This document shows positions 9,136 through 17,602 of a stretch of 64,000 nt of DNA, piece by piece. Each line of letters starts with the position of its first letter. Within the stretch, counting starts at the first letter, position 1. The DNA comes from G965250275 sp965250275 (GTDB taxonomy: Bacteria; Pseudomonadota; Alphaproteobacteria; Rhodobacterales; Rhodobacteraceae). The DNA lies in assembly GCA_965250275.1 (NCBI GenBank), contig OZ252297.1, positions 310,001 to 374,000 on the forward strand, read 5' to 3'. The notes beneath the pieces are model-generated. The model had not been told where the DNA came from, searched no databases, and saw nothing but the letters and a program-made list of their open reading frames with translations. Both the position numbers and the translations under genes were made by a program.

Positions 9136-9295
9136 GCCATCCGCTCTGGGTGCTACCGCAAGAACGGCAATTGGGCTTTCATCTGCGCTTAGTCTCATTG
9201 GAAGCGAAGGTACCCGCGCGAAGGCAGAAGGGAGGAGCTTATCCATCGACGCGATTTCAGATATCATTAGTGGAAACTCCCCTAACAAGGGATAA
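9128..9295 (+). CDS. Putative 55-aa small protein
   Basis: The frame runs from an ATG at 9128 that overlaps the end of the preceding frame to a TAA at 9293. The sequence is Ser/Ala/Gly-rich (MTKPSALGATARTAIGLSSA) with an amphipathic second half. The next small gene begins 12 bases after its stop. Tight packing suggests a phage-like cluster of tiny genes, but there is no family evidence. Confidence 0.35.
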   Translation: MTKPSALGATARTAIGLSSALSLIGSEGTRAKAEGRSLSIDAISDIISGNSPNKG

Positions 9296-9306
9296 CAGCT
9301 CTAAGT

Positions 9307-9528
9307 ATGGGAAACATCGTAAGATCCTTACTCATGTCTATGATTGCGGGTCCCGCAATCTACGCAGACATGCTTCAACTGAACCACCCACTTAACATCA
9401 GCTCAACATTGCTAGGCTTCGGTTTTCCCGCATTGCTAGTGGTTGTTTGTGTAGCTGCTGTATACGTCACCCTAGCAGTACTCATCATTAAGGCATGCGA
9501 AGCTATCGCATTGCGTTTCATGAACTGA
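9307..9528 (+). CDS. Small membrane protein, 73 aa
   Basis: An ATG lies 13 bases after AAGGGA. The first ~20 residues are hydrophobic and could be a signal or anchor (MGNIVRSLLMSMIAGPAIYA). A strong membrane helix follows near residues 40-65 (FPALLVVVCVAAVYVTLAVL). No family was recognised. The size and two-helix layout resemble small phage membrane proteins, but that is only a resemblance. Confidence 0.45.
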   Translation: MGNIVRSLLMSMIAGPAIYADMLQLNHPLNISSTLLGFGFPALLVVVCVAAVYVTLAVLIIKACEAIALRFMN

Positions 9529-9623
9529 GCGGTTGCGAGCAAGGTATCACCCGCGCGCCACGACCAGCTTCGGTGCAACTAGGAACGACCGGTTAAGCCG
9601 CGGCGCTGTGCTATCACCGACCA

Positions 9624-9821
9624 ATGCGCCGTCCCCAACACGTTCAACAATGGGCCAGAATATCCGACGTGAGGGATCACCTTTTTTGGGTGGAGTTCGG
9701 CTGCGGGCTGCGGGCATCCGTGGACCTTGCCCCTGATCTGTGGCCGGGGCTGGTGGATGTGGCTGAAATCGCCAGCAAGGCCGTCTGCCGGAACTGCCAG
9801 AAGCCCACAACGGCCCGCTGA
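9624..9821 (+). CDS. Small orphan protein with C-terminal CxxC, copy 2 of a duplicated pair
   Basis: The product is 65 aa, a paralogue of the product at 7323-7547 with about half the residues identical (EFGCG.RA, LWPGLVDV.EIA, AVCR.C.KP.T). It is shorter at the C-terminus. The 17-base leader at 9601-9617 is identical to that of copy 1 and is followed at the same distance by ATGCGCCGTC in both. Function unknown; a small metal-binding or regulatory protein is possible. Confidence 0.65.
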   Translation: MRRPQHVQQWARISDVRDHLFWVEFGCGLRASVDLAPDLWPGLVDVAEIASKAVCRNCQKPTTAR

Positions 9822-9905
9822 CAGGTCCAGCTGTTGGAGCCGGATGTTTGGTTGCACTCCTAAGGGCAGGGGCGGGTCTCCACGCTCCTGCAGAATCTTC
9901 TGGCG

Positions 9906-10550
9906 TCAGCTGCCGCCTTGCTTTTTCTTCTTGCGACGCCGCAAAACAGCACCCGCTGCAATGATGCCTCCGGCAAGCAGGGGTGCGGTCGCAGGAAGCG
10001 GCACCGGGGCAAGGCCAACGACGTTCAACTGAAAGCCACCCAGGGCCGTTGATTGGGCATCGCTGGATGTGTAGGTGCCCTCGTTCAGCACGCTGAAGTT
10101 TAGGTTTCTGATCAGCACAGGGCTGTAGTCGATCATCGACGCAAAATTGAGCGGTGTGACGTTTCTTTCCAGACCCGGTGTTTGCCCGATGAAGCGTAGA
10201 GCAAAATCGTCGGGGTCGTTACCGACATCGTTGTCCAAAACGATGGCCTGGATACCGATGGTGTAACCATCAGCGCTGTTGCCGATGGTTCCATGGGACA
10301 CGGGTTGAAAAATGGCCGGGTCATCGCTTCCCAAAGCTGCGCCGTCGACAAAGTCCCCAAAATTGTCGAAGAAAATGTAATCGAGATGATCGGCGTTGAA
10401 GCCGCTGTAGTCGAAGTCGTCCGGGTTGGTGACGTCAATGCTGAAAAGAACGCCGCCCGTATCGGTCTCCTGAAGTGTGGCGATGACTGCGCTATGCGCA
10501 GCGCTGGCAAGGCCAAAGGCCAAGATGGTACTCGTTAACAGATGTTTCAC
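9906..10550 (-). CDS. VPLPA-CTERM sorting-domain protein A
   Basis: The product is 214 aa from a GTG at 10550 (AAGGAC upstream), which puts a signal peptide at the very start (KHLLTSTILAFGLASAAHSA). The mature part is acidic, low in Lys and rich in Asp/Gly/Phe, like exported surface or matrix proteins. The C-terminus has the tripartite signal: VPLPATAP, a hydrophobic helix, then RRRKKKK. In Rhodobacterales such tails are recognised by a dedicated exosortase; none is encoded here. Two more such proteins lie at 12103 and 12943. Confidence 0.85.
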   Translation of the reverse strand: MKHLLTSTILAFGLASAAHSAVIATLQETDTGGVLFSIDVTNPDDFDYSGFNADHLDYIFFDNFGDFVDGAALGSDDPAIFQPVSHGTIGNSADGYTIGIQAIVLDNDVGNDPDDFALRFIGQTPGLERNVTPLNFASMIDYSPVLIRNLNFSVLNEGTYTSSDAQSTALGGFQLNVVGLAPVPLPATAPLLAGGIIAAGAVLRRRKKKKQGGS

Positions 10551-10798
10551 AAAATTGTCCTTGTTGGAGTGGTTGGAACATTGATCAGGTTTGGCGAGCC
10601 ACACTGACTCGCCTCGATATCAATGAGTCATGATTTGAGCATAGTCAATCCGGCGAAGACCAATCTTCAACGTGTCAATGGGCACGCATCCTTCATGTTT
10701 GAGAAATGGCAGAGCGGACACGACACGAACTTCGGTCCAAGACCCTTTTGAACCCAGCGTCTAGGTTTGCAATGCACCCCATATCGGGCCGCACTTGA

Positions 10799-11575
10799 TC
10801 AATTCGCATTCGGGTCCTTCATGCCAATCCTTATGTTCAACGACGACCGCGCCCAGGGGGACTGGACGCCGCCAGTCTCGCCAATCACATCTGAGCGTAC
10901 CTGCTCAAACATCTGCTCAAGGGACACACCAGAGGCCCTGATCGCACGCGCAATCGCCGCTGTGTAGGGACTGTTGGTTCCGGTGCCGTCCAATGCAACA
11001 TCGCCAGGCCCTGTGGCATAGGCGATCAGATTGTTCGTACGCGCGGTCATACGTGCTAGCCCATCCCCCACATCCAGGACGACGTCCGTTTCACTGCTGA
11101 ATGGATTGTCGCGGCAGGCATCCAAAATCATCACGCTAACTGCCTGTGGCGTGTGAAAGCGATCCAGAATCCATTCTGCCGGGACGGCTTCGTCCGCGAT
11201 TTCAGCTTCGGACTGAATGTTCACACCCAATGGAAGAAGGTAGTTAAACCCATCACTGCGCACACCGTGTCCAGCGAAGTAAAACACGGCCAACGCCTCC
11301 GACCCCGCCGCGCGTACACTGCTGGCAAAGGTCTCAACAGCGGCCATCATGTCTGCACGGGTCGCGTCTGTCAGGGTTGTGACCGAAAAACCGGCGCCTC
11401 GCAGTTCATCGCTCATCAGGCGCGCGTCGTTCACAGGATTGTCGAGTTCCGGGACGTTCGTGTATCCGGCGTTCCCGATAACTAAGGCGAACCGTTCATG
11501 CGCGGTTGCTGGTCCCGAAAACAGGGCGATGACGATGTAGAATGCGGCAACTAAACGTATCAATTGTCTCTCCAT
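10799..11575 (-). CDS. Secreted caspase-like peptidase (peptidase C14 family)
   Basis: The product is 258 aa. The start at 11575 gives a clean signal peptide (LIRLVAAFYIVIALFSGPATA) followed by ERFALVIGNAGYTNVPELDNP, the first strand of the caspase fold. The catalytic dyad is His103 in YFAGHGV and Cys154 in LDACRDNPF. It should cleave after basic or acidic residues in the periplasm or outside. It sits between VPLPA-CTERM genes, so processing of those surface proteins is possible. The ribosome site at 11575 is weak, so an upstream start remains possible. Confidence 0.85.
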   Translation of the reverse strand: MERQLIRLVAAFYIVIALFSGPATAHERFALVIGNAGYTNVPELDNPVNDARLMSDELRGAGFSVTTLTDATRADMMAAVETFASSVRAAGSEALAVFYFAGHGVRSDGFNYLLPLGVNIQSEAEIADEAVPAEWILDRFHTPQAVSVMILDACRDNPFSSETDVVLDVGDGLARMTARTNNLIAYATGPGDVALDGTGTNSPYTAAIARAIRASGVSLEQMFEQVRSDVIGETGGVQSPWARSSLNIRIGMKDPNAN

Positions 11576-12102
11576 TGCTTCGAGCCAGATTTGCCAGTCG
11601 ACCACTCCGTTTGGGTCCTTAGTCACCACCGGATGTGGCTGCAATCGGTCACGAAAAGCTGCATAACAAGTCCGCGCGCTCATTCATACGCAAACGTTGG
11701 TTTGGTGGACATCTCGCCGCCGCCATTGCGGCGGCGCAGCGGGTGGCTCCAGAGAATGGATTTAAGCGTTCCTAACAAAGGCTGACAAGATTGACCGTCA
11801 GCTTTGGGAGATGCGTCTATCGGTGCAGGTTGCACCGTTTGAAAGCCAGCGCACTGATAAACGAGGGCACAGGTCTAAGGAGTTTGCCCAAGAAACTGCG
11901 CCTCAGCCTATATCGACAAACACAAGTTTATGGCGCCACCGCCTGCAAGGCTTGATCAAAAAATTCATACGATTCCGGATTCATTTTTGAGGATGGTCTA
12001 ACCCGGACCGGGTCAAACTGGCGTTCTGCCGCATGAGCTGCTAGCGATTTGGCTGATACTTGGTAAATGGTGTGCTAAGTACTTGTGGGGAAAGGTAAAA
12101 AT
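11576..12102. other. Intergenic region with a GC-rich hairpin
   Basis: This region holds the promoter areas of the divergent peptidase and VPLPA-CTERM genes. At 11715-11736 a perfect 9-base inverted repeat (CGCCGCCGC, CATT loop, GCGGCGGCG) could form a strong hairpin. A GGGGAAAGG ribosome site for the next gene lies near 12086-12094. No gene was recognised. Confidence 0.5.
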
Positions 12103-12642
12103 ATGAAGAAGTTCATAGTATCTATGGTGGTTGCTGCGGGAATGGCTACTTCCGCAAATGCTGCGTCCATCATCGGATTCCAGGTTGAAGGCGGCGGTAC
12201 ACCGCAGGTGTTCCAACTTGGGAACGGCAATTTTCTCGGCCTCTGGGGCTTTGACAACAGAGAGGGTCTAAATCCTGGCGCGAGCGCTGTCACGATTGGG
12301 AGTGCAGCAGACATCACGGGAGGGTTTACTTCCGGTGCTGGGTCCATCGTGAACTACTACAACGGTGCGAACCCAATCAATGCGGGTGCGTCCGAATTTG
12401 ATGCTTTGGCATTTGGTTTCGATGTTGCCGACAATGATCGCTTGTTTGACTCGGTTTGGGTCGAGTGGACAGGTGGAATGCTGGTTTACGGCAACCCATC
12501 GGGTGGAACAAACACGATGTCCGCAAATGCAACTTTGGACGGTGATCCGCTTGCACCGATCCCTCTGCCGGCCACGGTCTGGATGCTCGTTGCCGGTCTT
12601 GGTGGTCTCTTTGCAGTTCGTCGTCGCCGTCGCACGGCTTAA
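12103..12642 (+). CDS. VPLPA-CTERM sorting-domain protein B
   Basis: The product is 179 aa. The ATG at 12103 is preferred because GGGGAAAGG sits upstream and the protein begins with a signal peptide (MKKFIVSMVVAAGMATSANA). The middle is Gly/Asn-rich and predicted all-beta, with WVEWTGGMLVYG. The tail is IPLPATVW, then a hydrophobic helix (MLVAGLGGLFA) and RRRRRTA. A strong terminator follows directly. Likely an exosortase-processed surface or extracellular protein. Confidence 0.87.
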   Translation: MKKFIVSMVVAAGMATSANAASIIGFQVEGGGTPQVFQLGNGNFLGLWGFDNREGLNPGASAVTIGSAADITGGFTSGAGSIVNYYNGANPINAGASEFDALAFGFDVADNDRLFDSVWVEWTGGMLVYGNPSGGTNTMSANATLDGDPLAPIPLPATVWMLVAGLGGLFAVRRRRRTA

Positions 12643-12661
12643 TCATCAAATTCTCTCTGAA

Positions 12662-12688
12662 AAGGCGCCCTTTGGGGCGCTTTTTTTG
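12662..12688 (+). terminator. Rho-independent terminator
   Basis: A GGCGCCC/GGGGCGC-type hairpin with a short T-rich loop is followed by seven T residues, 20 bases after the stop of VPLPA-CTERM protein B. Confidence 0.9.
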
Positions 12689-12942
12689 TGCGTTGCTGTC
12701 GCCTTATGCCAACGGTTTTTTTCTATGTTGTCCCAAGCGGTCTCGCTCAGACCAAAATCCAGATCAAACCGGCCGCTACTATCAAAAATGGCGTCCCGCC
12801 TAGGCGCGAGGTTCCAAAAAACGGCGTGACCTGCCCAGAAAGCTTGATCGGACCACAAAGTGGCTTCAGGATGTTCGGCAGGGCGTTCCACGAGGGGAAT
12901 GTCGGTTATGTTAACAATTATTGAATAAATCGGAGCTTTTAG

Positions 12943-13737
12943 ATGGGACTTTTATCACGGTTGGCTGCCGCCGGAACTTCGCTGTGCATAGCAGGAGCTG
13001 CCACAGCCGGGACCATTCAACTTTATGATCAGAATTTTGAGAACCCCAACGGGTTCAATAACGGGTTCGGTTCAGGCTACGCCGACCTATCACAACAAGA
13101 AGTAAATGATCTTTACAGCACTGCCGACTTTCAGTTTGAACAGACTTTCACGGTTGAAACTATTCTACTGACAGGGAGCGCCGCAGACGGCGGAAACGGG
13201 TACGATGACACGACGGGTCAAGGCGGCAACTATGCCATCGGCATGTTGGGACCCCGCTCGGAAGACGACCGGCTCGGGCTGTCATTTGATGCGCAAGACT
13301 TCGACTTTTTTAACTTCAAAGTGGACATCTCATCTGTCGGTTTATACGTGGGGCCCGGTTCACCGTTCACCACTGTGACTGACGTGCCAAAGTTCCGGTT
13401 CACGCTCTATGACAACCCAACAGGCCTGCGAAATCTTTCAGGGAATGGCACGGTGCTCGACAGCGGCGAGCTTGTAGGTCTGGCATCTCCCATTAACGAG
13501 CTTGTCTGGACAACCGGCACATTTGCCTTTGATGCATCGGGATCGTCAAACGGCAATGTCACCTTGCAGGTTGATGTTTTTGAAGGCGGCTACGCGGCAA
13601 TGGACAACTGGTTGATCACCGCCAGCGACGAAGCGGGAGGGGGCTTGAACACCGTCCCATTGCCAGGGGGCATGCCATTACTTTTGGCAGGTCTCAGCGG
13701 TTTGGCCCTGATGCAGCGGCGTCGCAAGGCCAGCTAG
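12943..13737 (+). CDS. VPLPA-CTERM sorting-domain protein C
   Basis: The product is 264 aa. CGGAGC precedes the ATG. The signal peptide is LSRLAAAGTSLCIAGAATA. The body is an all-beta, acidic domain with many Asn/Gly/Asp and aromatic residues (DQNFENPNGFNNGFGSGYAD; later AMDNWLITA), which recalls carbohydrate-binding sandwich domains. The tail is TVPLPGGMPLLLAGLSGLAL then QRRRKAS. It is the third CTERM protein within 4 kb. Confidence 0.87.
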   Translation: MGLLSRLAAAGTSLCIAGAATAGTIQLYDQNFENPNGFNNGFGSGYADLSQQEVNDLYSTADFQFEQTFTVETILLTGSAADGGNGYDDTTGQGGNYAIGMLGPRSEDDRLGLSFDAQDFDFFNFKVDISSVGLYVGPGSPFTTVTDVPKFRFTLYDNPTGLRNLSGNGTVLDSGELVGLASPINELVWTTGTFAFDASGSSNGNVTLQVDVFEGGYAAMDNWLITASDEAGGGLNTVPLPGGMPLLLAGLSGLALMQRRRKAS

Positions 13738-13769
13738 CAATTTCGCCCTTTCAGCAGTATAGCGAAGCG

Positions 13770-13794
13770 TGAATCTTCGGGTCCTGAAGATTCA
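13770..13794. terminator. Hairpin after VPLPA-CTERM protein C
   Basis: A nine-base inverted repeat (TGAATCTTC and GAAGATTCA) has a GGGTCCT loop. No T-tract follows. Probable 3'-end hairpin. Confidence 0.5.
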
Positions 13795-13875
13795 GTCGTC
13801 GTTCATCGCGCCCGCTCCAGCACCCACGACATAAGGCGCAAGGCTGCGCGTCATGCGTTCCAATTGGGCGGGACT

Positions 13876-14037
13876 ATGCGTGTAAGAGTAGACCCAATCC
13901 ACCTGCGTCCTTACATTGGGGCCATGGGTAGAGTGATCGGATTCATCTTTCTCGGCGTGACCATGTACGCCCTGAGCGCGGGCTTGGGCTGGTTCTCCCT
14001 GGTTCCGCTTTCCGTTGGCATGTGGCTCATTTCGTAG
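13876..14037 (+). CDS. Putative 53-aa membrane protein
   Basis: The frame starts at an ATG at 13876. A second ATG 16 codons in (MGRVIGFIFLGVTMYALSAG) could be the real start. A hydrophobic helix is followed by WFSLVPLSVGMWLIS. The opposite strand over the same stretch also reads like the C-terminus of a protein, so the coding strand is not certain. Possibly a phage scrap, as the next frame is phage-like. Confidence 0.35.
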   Translation: MRVRVDPIHLRPYIGAMGRVIGFIFLGVTMYALSAGLGWFSLVPLSVGMWLIS

Positions 14038-14341
14038 CGTTGAGCGCCGGCAAAAGCGGTAGCAATGACTGCTCCACCGGCGTGCTGCCCTGAACCAACT
14101 GGTTGCCGAGGTAAGCCTGTCCGGGTCGACTTGCTGTGGCGACACTCCTGACCGCTGGCGACATTGCACTTAAAAGACCAACGCCCGCAGACAGCGCAGG
14201 ATCACGCGTCAGACCATAAGTGATTGCACCTGCCGTCGGTCCCGTCAGGGCTTCACCTGCCGCTCCCAATCCAGCACGCGGGAATGCCCCGGTCTGGGGT
14301 AGCTTGCCAGTCACCGTCGCGCCTGCACGCGCCAGTTCGCC
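14027..14341 (-). pseudogene. C-terminal fragment of a phage-like protein
   Basis: About 104 codons read GELARAGATVTGKLPQTG, then AGEALTGPTAGAITYGL, and end in QAYLGNQL...LLPALNATK. The Ala/Gly-rich composition and these phrases resemble the C-termini of large structural or injection proteins of marine phages (recalled, not searched). No start is present: upstream of about 14341 the frame runs into sequence that codes for an MFS transporter on the other strand. It appears to be a broken end. Confidence 0.5.
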
Positions 14342-14354
14342 TGATTCCCGACTT

Positions 14355-15512
14355 TTCCCTGAAGGAGACAAACTGGCGGCAACACTTTCCGCGTTCGCTG
14401 TGCTCGCTGTTGGATACGGCGTCCGGCCTATCGGAATTATCATCTTCGGGCACATCGGAGACGTGATCGGTTGGAAGTCTGCATTTCTGATTTCAGTCCT
14501 ACTGATGGGGTTGGGTTCTTTGGCGATTGCACTCCTTCCGACGTACGATCGGGTCGGAACAACTGCGACGTTCCTGCTGGTGGGCATACGGGTTCTCCAT
14601 GGGCTTTCCGTTGCTGGAGAGTTCACCGCCTCCGGTGTCATGACAATCGAACAGTCACCCCCAGAACATCAGGCGCGAAATGGAGCTTTTATCATTTGCG
14701 CGATGCTTTTGGGTTGCGTCCTAGGAGCTGCGGTTCCTGCAGCGATGTCCAGTGTACTTTCGCCTGAGGAAACGGGCCAGTGGGGATGGCGCCTCCCTTT
14801 TCTGTTCGGAGCTATCGTCGCGCTGATAAGCGCGATCATGCGCCGTAACCTTACGGAAAGCCTCACCAAAGACGAACACGAAGAATCAGGATTATCTCCA
14901 ATCATCGAGACTCTCAGGCATCATTTTGGCCTGGTTGTTCAGATAGTCGTTCTGCTGATCCCAACTGCAGTCATCCATTTCCTGATTTTCGTTTACGCGG
15001 CCTCTTAGCTGACCGACGAAATGCACCTGTCCACAGCGCGCGCCTTGGACATCACTACAGCCAATTTATTGGTGATGGCATTGGCAGCACCAGTTTTTGG
15101 CATCATCGCTGGGCGCTATGGAATGCGAAATGTCATGATGACCTCGACGATCTTGACGTTGCTCCTGGCGTAGCCGCTTTGGGGGCTCATGCACGGGACT
15201 TCTACCTCCATGATTTTCTTGGGGCAGATGGGGCTGGCACTTCTGAACAGTGTGGGGTGGGCTCTGGCTGTCACCATGCTGTCCACGATTTCACCGCCGC
15301 ATCTAAAGTGCAGCACAGTTGGCCTGGGTTACAATAGCTGCATGGCCATATTCAGCGGCACCACGCCATTTGTGGCGACTTATCTCGTAAATCGGACAAG
15401 TGATGTCTTTGGACCAGTATACTACATAATCGCAACTTCGATGCTGTATCTTTTGGTTATCTGGCGCCTGCCTGAGCTTAGAAAAACGCAGCAAAGCACT
15501 GCCCACAGATAA
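14355..15512 (+). pseudogene. MFS transporter (ProP/metabolite:H+ symporter type), 5'-truncated with two amber codons
   Basis: The frame is continuous from about FPEGDKLAATLSAFAVLAVG to the stop at 15510. Typical family segments are RPIGIIIFGHIGDVIGWK, GEFTASGVMTIEQSP and WGWRLPFLFG. The first ~50 residues (start and first helix) are missing, exactly where the phage-like fragment ends. TAG codons at 15006 and 15171 interrupt the frame. By context the first probably replaced a tyrosine (VYAAS[Y]LTDEMH). There are no frameshifts, which suggests relatively recent decay. Confidence 0.8.
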
Positions 15513-15799
15513 CCATCCAGTGAGCAAGAGAATAAGGTTTGTTGAATTGCCTTTGCCAGTCGGCTTTCAGTTCTGAGCATACTCTCCAACAGCGCTTGAT
15601 GGCCCGCTGCACGGCACAAGGGCAAAAATTCGATCCTTTGCAGTCAACAGCAACAAAGTTTGCGTGGCGGGAACCTGTATTGCTGCCCCGAACAACTGCT
15701 TCAGGCTTTAAGCGGCAGCTCTTCTGGAGAGTTGCAATCGTCAGCGACCCAAATCAGACTCCATCTTAGCATTTTCTTCCATCTCAAAGGGAACCACCC
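15513..15799. other. Intergenic
   Basis: This gap lies between the MFS pseudogene and the ligase gene. Only the ligase ribosome site (AAGGGA near 15788) was recognised. Confidence 0.5.
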
Positions 15800-17353
15800 A
15801 TGCCCATCTCTGGTCCAGCACTCCCGGGGCCGGCGCGGCTTCACGACATGGTCGGCGAAACAGCGGCATCGCGCCCCCGAGAGGTGGCCCTGTTGGCTGG
15901 ACCCAGCGAATGGACGTGGCAAGCGCTCCATGATGACGTTGGGAAATTGGCCGCACACCTGATCACGATCGGGCTTCAGCAAGGCGACCGTGTTGCATCC
16001 TTGATGCCCAATTGCGGAGAACTCCTGATCTTTTACCTCGCCTGTCTGAAGGCGGGACTGATCGCAACTCCGCTCAACTACCGTTACACGGCAGCCAATA
16101 TCGGCTATGCGCTCGGCTTCAGCGGCGCCCGGATGCTCATCGCCCACGCCGAACGAAAGGATGAGATCGCAGCAAGCCAATTGACCCAATCCCTGCCCAA
16201 AGGATTGGTATCGGTCGGCGGCGATATCGCCGGGGCAAAAGCCTACACCGATCTGATGTTGCACCCCGCGCCCAAGGTCGAATTCCCAAGCATCGACATT
16301 GATGCAACGGCGCTGATTTTCTTCACATCTGGCAGCACAGGGAAACCAAAGGGGGTGATGCATAGCATCAGATCGTTCGGATCAATCGCTGCCAGTTTTG
16401 CGCAGGCGATGGACCTCACGTCAGAGGATGTGGTGTTCCCGGGCGGTTCGATTTCGCATGTTGGCAGTCTGTCGACAGCGCTTTCGGCGCTTCATGCCCG
16501 GTCCAGAATTGTCCTCAACCAAAACTCCGGACCCGAGGCGTTGCTCTCGGAGCTTCGCGACCACAAACCTTCAGTCATTGTCGCACTGCCTGCACCGTTG
16601 ATCTCCTTCTTGCACAGCCACCAAGCAACCAAGGAAGACTTCTCTTCGGTCAGGCTCTTAATCAGCGGAGGCGACAAGTTCCCGGTTGATGTCGAACGGC
16701 GGTTCCTTGAGTTCTCAGGCGTTCCAATCACCGAAACCTATGGTCTGACAGAGGCCACCGATTCCACGCTCGGCCCGGTCGACGGGTCGTCCAAACCGGG
16801 CTCTGTTGGCCAAGTCTGCCCTGGTTATCATGCATCAATCCGCGACGGTTCTGGCAATGAGGTTTCAGAGGGCGCACTTTGGTTGTCCGGGCCACCGGTT
16901 TGCCAGGGCTATTGGAACAAACCCGAAGAAACGGCAGAATGCTTCTCCGATGGGTGGTTCAGGACAGGGGATATCATGTCGGTCGATGAGGATGGCTTCT
17001 TCTGGTTCAAAGGGCGGTCGAAGCAGATTATCGTGCATGATGGTTCGAACATTTCCCCGCAGGAAGTCGAAGAGGCGATCATTCTTCATCCGGCAGTTGA
17101 CATGGTCGGAGCGATTGGCGTGCACAACCAGCTGCATGGCGAAAATGTATGGGCCTATGTCACATTGAAGCCTGACGCGAAACAGCCGTTGCCGCAGGAC
17201 ATCATCGACGTTGCGAAAGCGGAAATTGGCTACAAGGCGCCGGAGGCCGTGAACATTCTTCAGCAGATGCCGTTGAACGTGACAGGCAAGGTCGACCGCA
17301 TGGCTTTGAAGCAACTGGCGGCTGATCAAATTGGCGCTCTGCACAACGGCTAG
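15800..17353 (+). CDS. Class I adenylate-forming enzyme (acyl-CoA ligase family)
   Basis: The product is 517 aa. The P-loop is FFTSGSTGKPKGVMHS near residue 175. Further motifs are TYGLTEAT near 315, the DGWFRTGD hinge-region aspartate near 390, KGRSKQIIVHDGSNISP, and the catalytic Lys in NVTGKVDRMALKQ near the C-terminus. It should activate a carboxylic acid with ATP and transfer it to CoA in the cytoplasm. AAGGGA precedes the ATG. It follows an MFS pseudogene on the same strand, so they may once have formed an uptake-activation unit. The substrate is unknown. Confidence 0.9.
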   Translation: MPISGPALPGPARLHDMVGETAASRPREVALLAGPSEWTWQALHDDVGKLAAHLITIGLQQGDRVASLMPNCGELLIFYLACLKAGLIATPLNYRYTAANIGYALGFSGARMLIAHAERKDEIAASQLTQSLPKGLVSVGGDIAGAKAYTDLMLHPAPKVEFPSIDIDATALIFFTSGSTGKPKGVMHSIRSFGSIAASFAQAMDLTSEDVVFPGGSISHVGSLSTALSALHARSRIVLNQNSGPEALLSELRDHKPSVIVALPAPLISFLHSHQATKEDFSSVRLLISGGDKFPVDVERRFLEFSGVPITETYGLTEATDSTLGPVDGSSKPGSVGQVCPGYHASIRDGSGNEVSEGALWLSGPPVCQGYWNKPEETAECFSDGWFRTGDIMSVDEDGFFWFKGRSKQIIVHDGSNISPQEVEEAIILHPAVDMVGAIGVHNQLHGENVWAYVTLKPDAKQPLPQDIIDVAKAEIGYKAPEAVNILQQMPLNVTGKVDRMALKQLAADQIGALHNG

Positions 17354-17602
17354 CCGTGGCCGTGCAGCTGGTAAGGTTGCAGATAGGAATGATATCCGAC
17401 GAAAACACAAAAATCTTCGTTCTCCTCTCCCAAAATTGCAATGAAGGCCGCATCGTCCCAGAGGAAAACGCGGATAGAGAAAACCAAGCGACTTAGGGGT
17501 CGGTATTTTCCGCGTAGCGGACTTTGAGCGGAGCGGATTGAAAGTCCTCTTCGAGCCCAGAGTAACCAGCGCCGCAGTGAACGAGATCGCCTGGAACGAC
17601 TT
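17354..17602. other. Intergenic with repeat copy A
   Basis: No gene was seen. It contains the 50-bp repeat at 17509-17558. Confidence 0.5.
17509..17558 (+). repeat. 50-bp structured dispersed repeat, copy A
   Basis: It begins TCCGCGTAGCGGA (a small palindrome), continues CTTTGAGCGGAGC and ends TTCGAGCCC. An inner hairpin GGATT-GAA-AGTCC pairs fully with one G-U. Copies B (22056-22105) and C (25130-25179) are exactly the same length. By eye A and C match at 40 of 50 positions. Confidence 0.75.

Noticed and set aside
12646..12924. Frames on both strands between the first terminator and VPLPA-CTERM protein C
   Set aside because: Neither has a ribosome site or recognisable motif, and one runs through the terminator hairpin.
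13792..14169. Minus-strand frame ending in an Ala/Gly-rich tail
   Set aside because: It overlaps the small plus-strand membrane frame, has no start signal, and only its last ~35 residues look protein-like; noted as possible but not called.
14355..15512. Amber codons in the MFS frame as programmed read-through or pyrrolysine
   Set aside because: There is no sign of pyrrolysine genes, the positions look like lost tyrosines, and the gene also lacks its 5' end, so plain decay is simpler.
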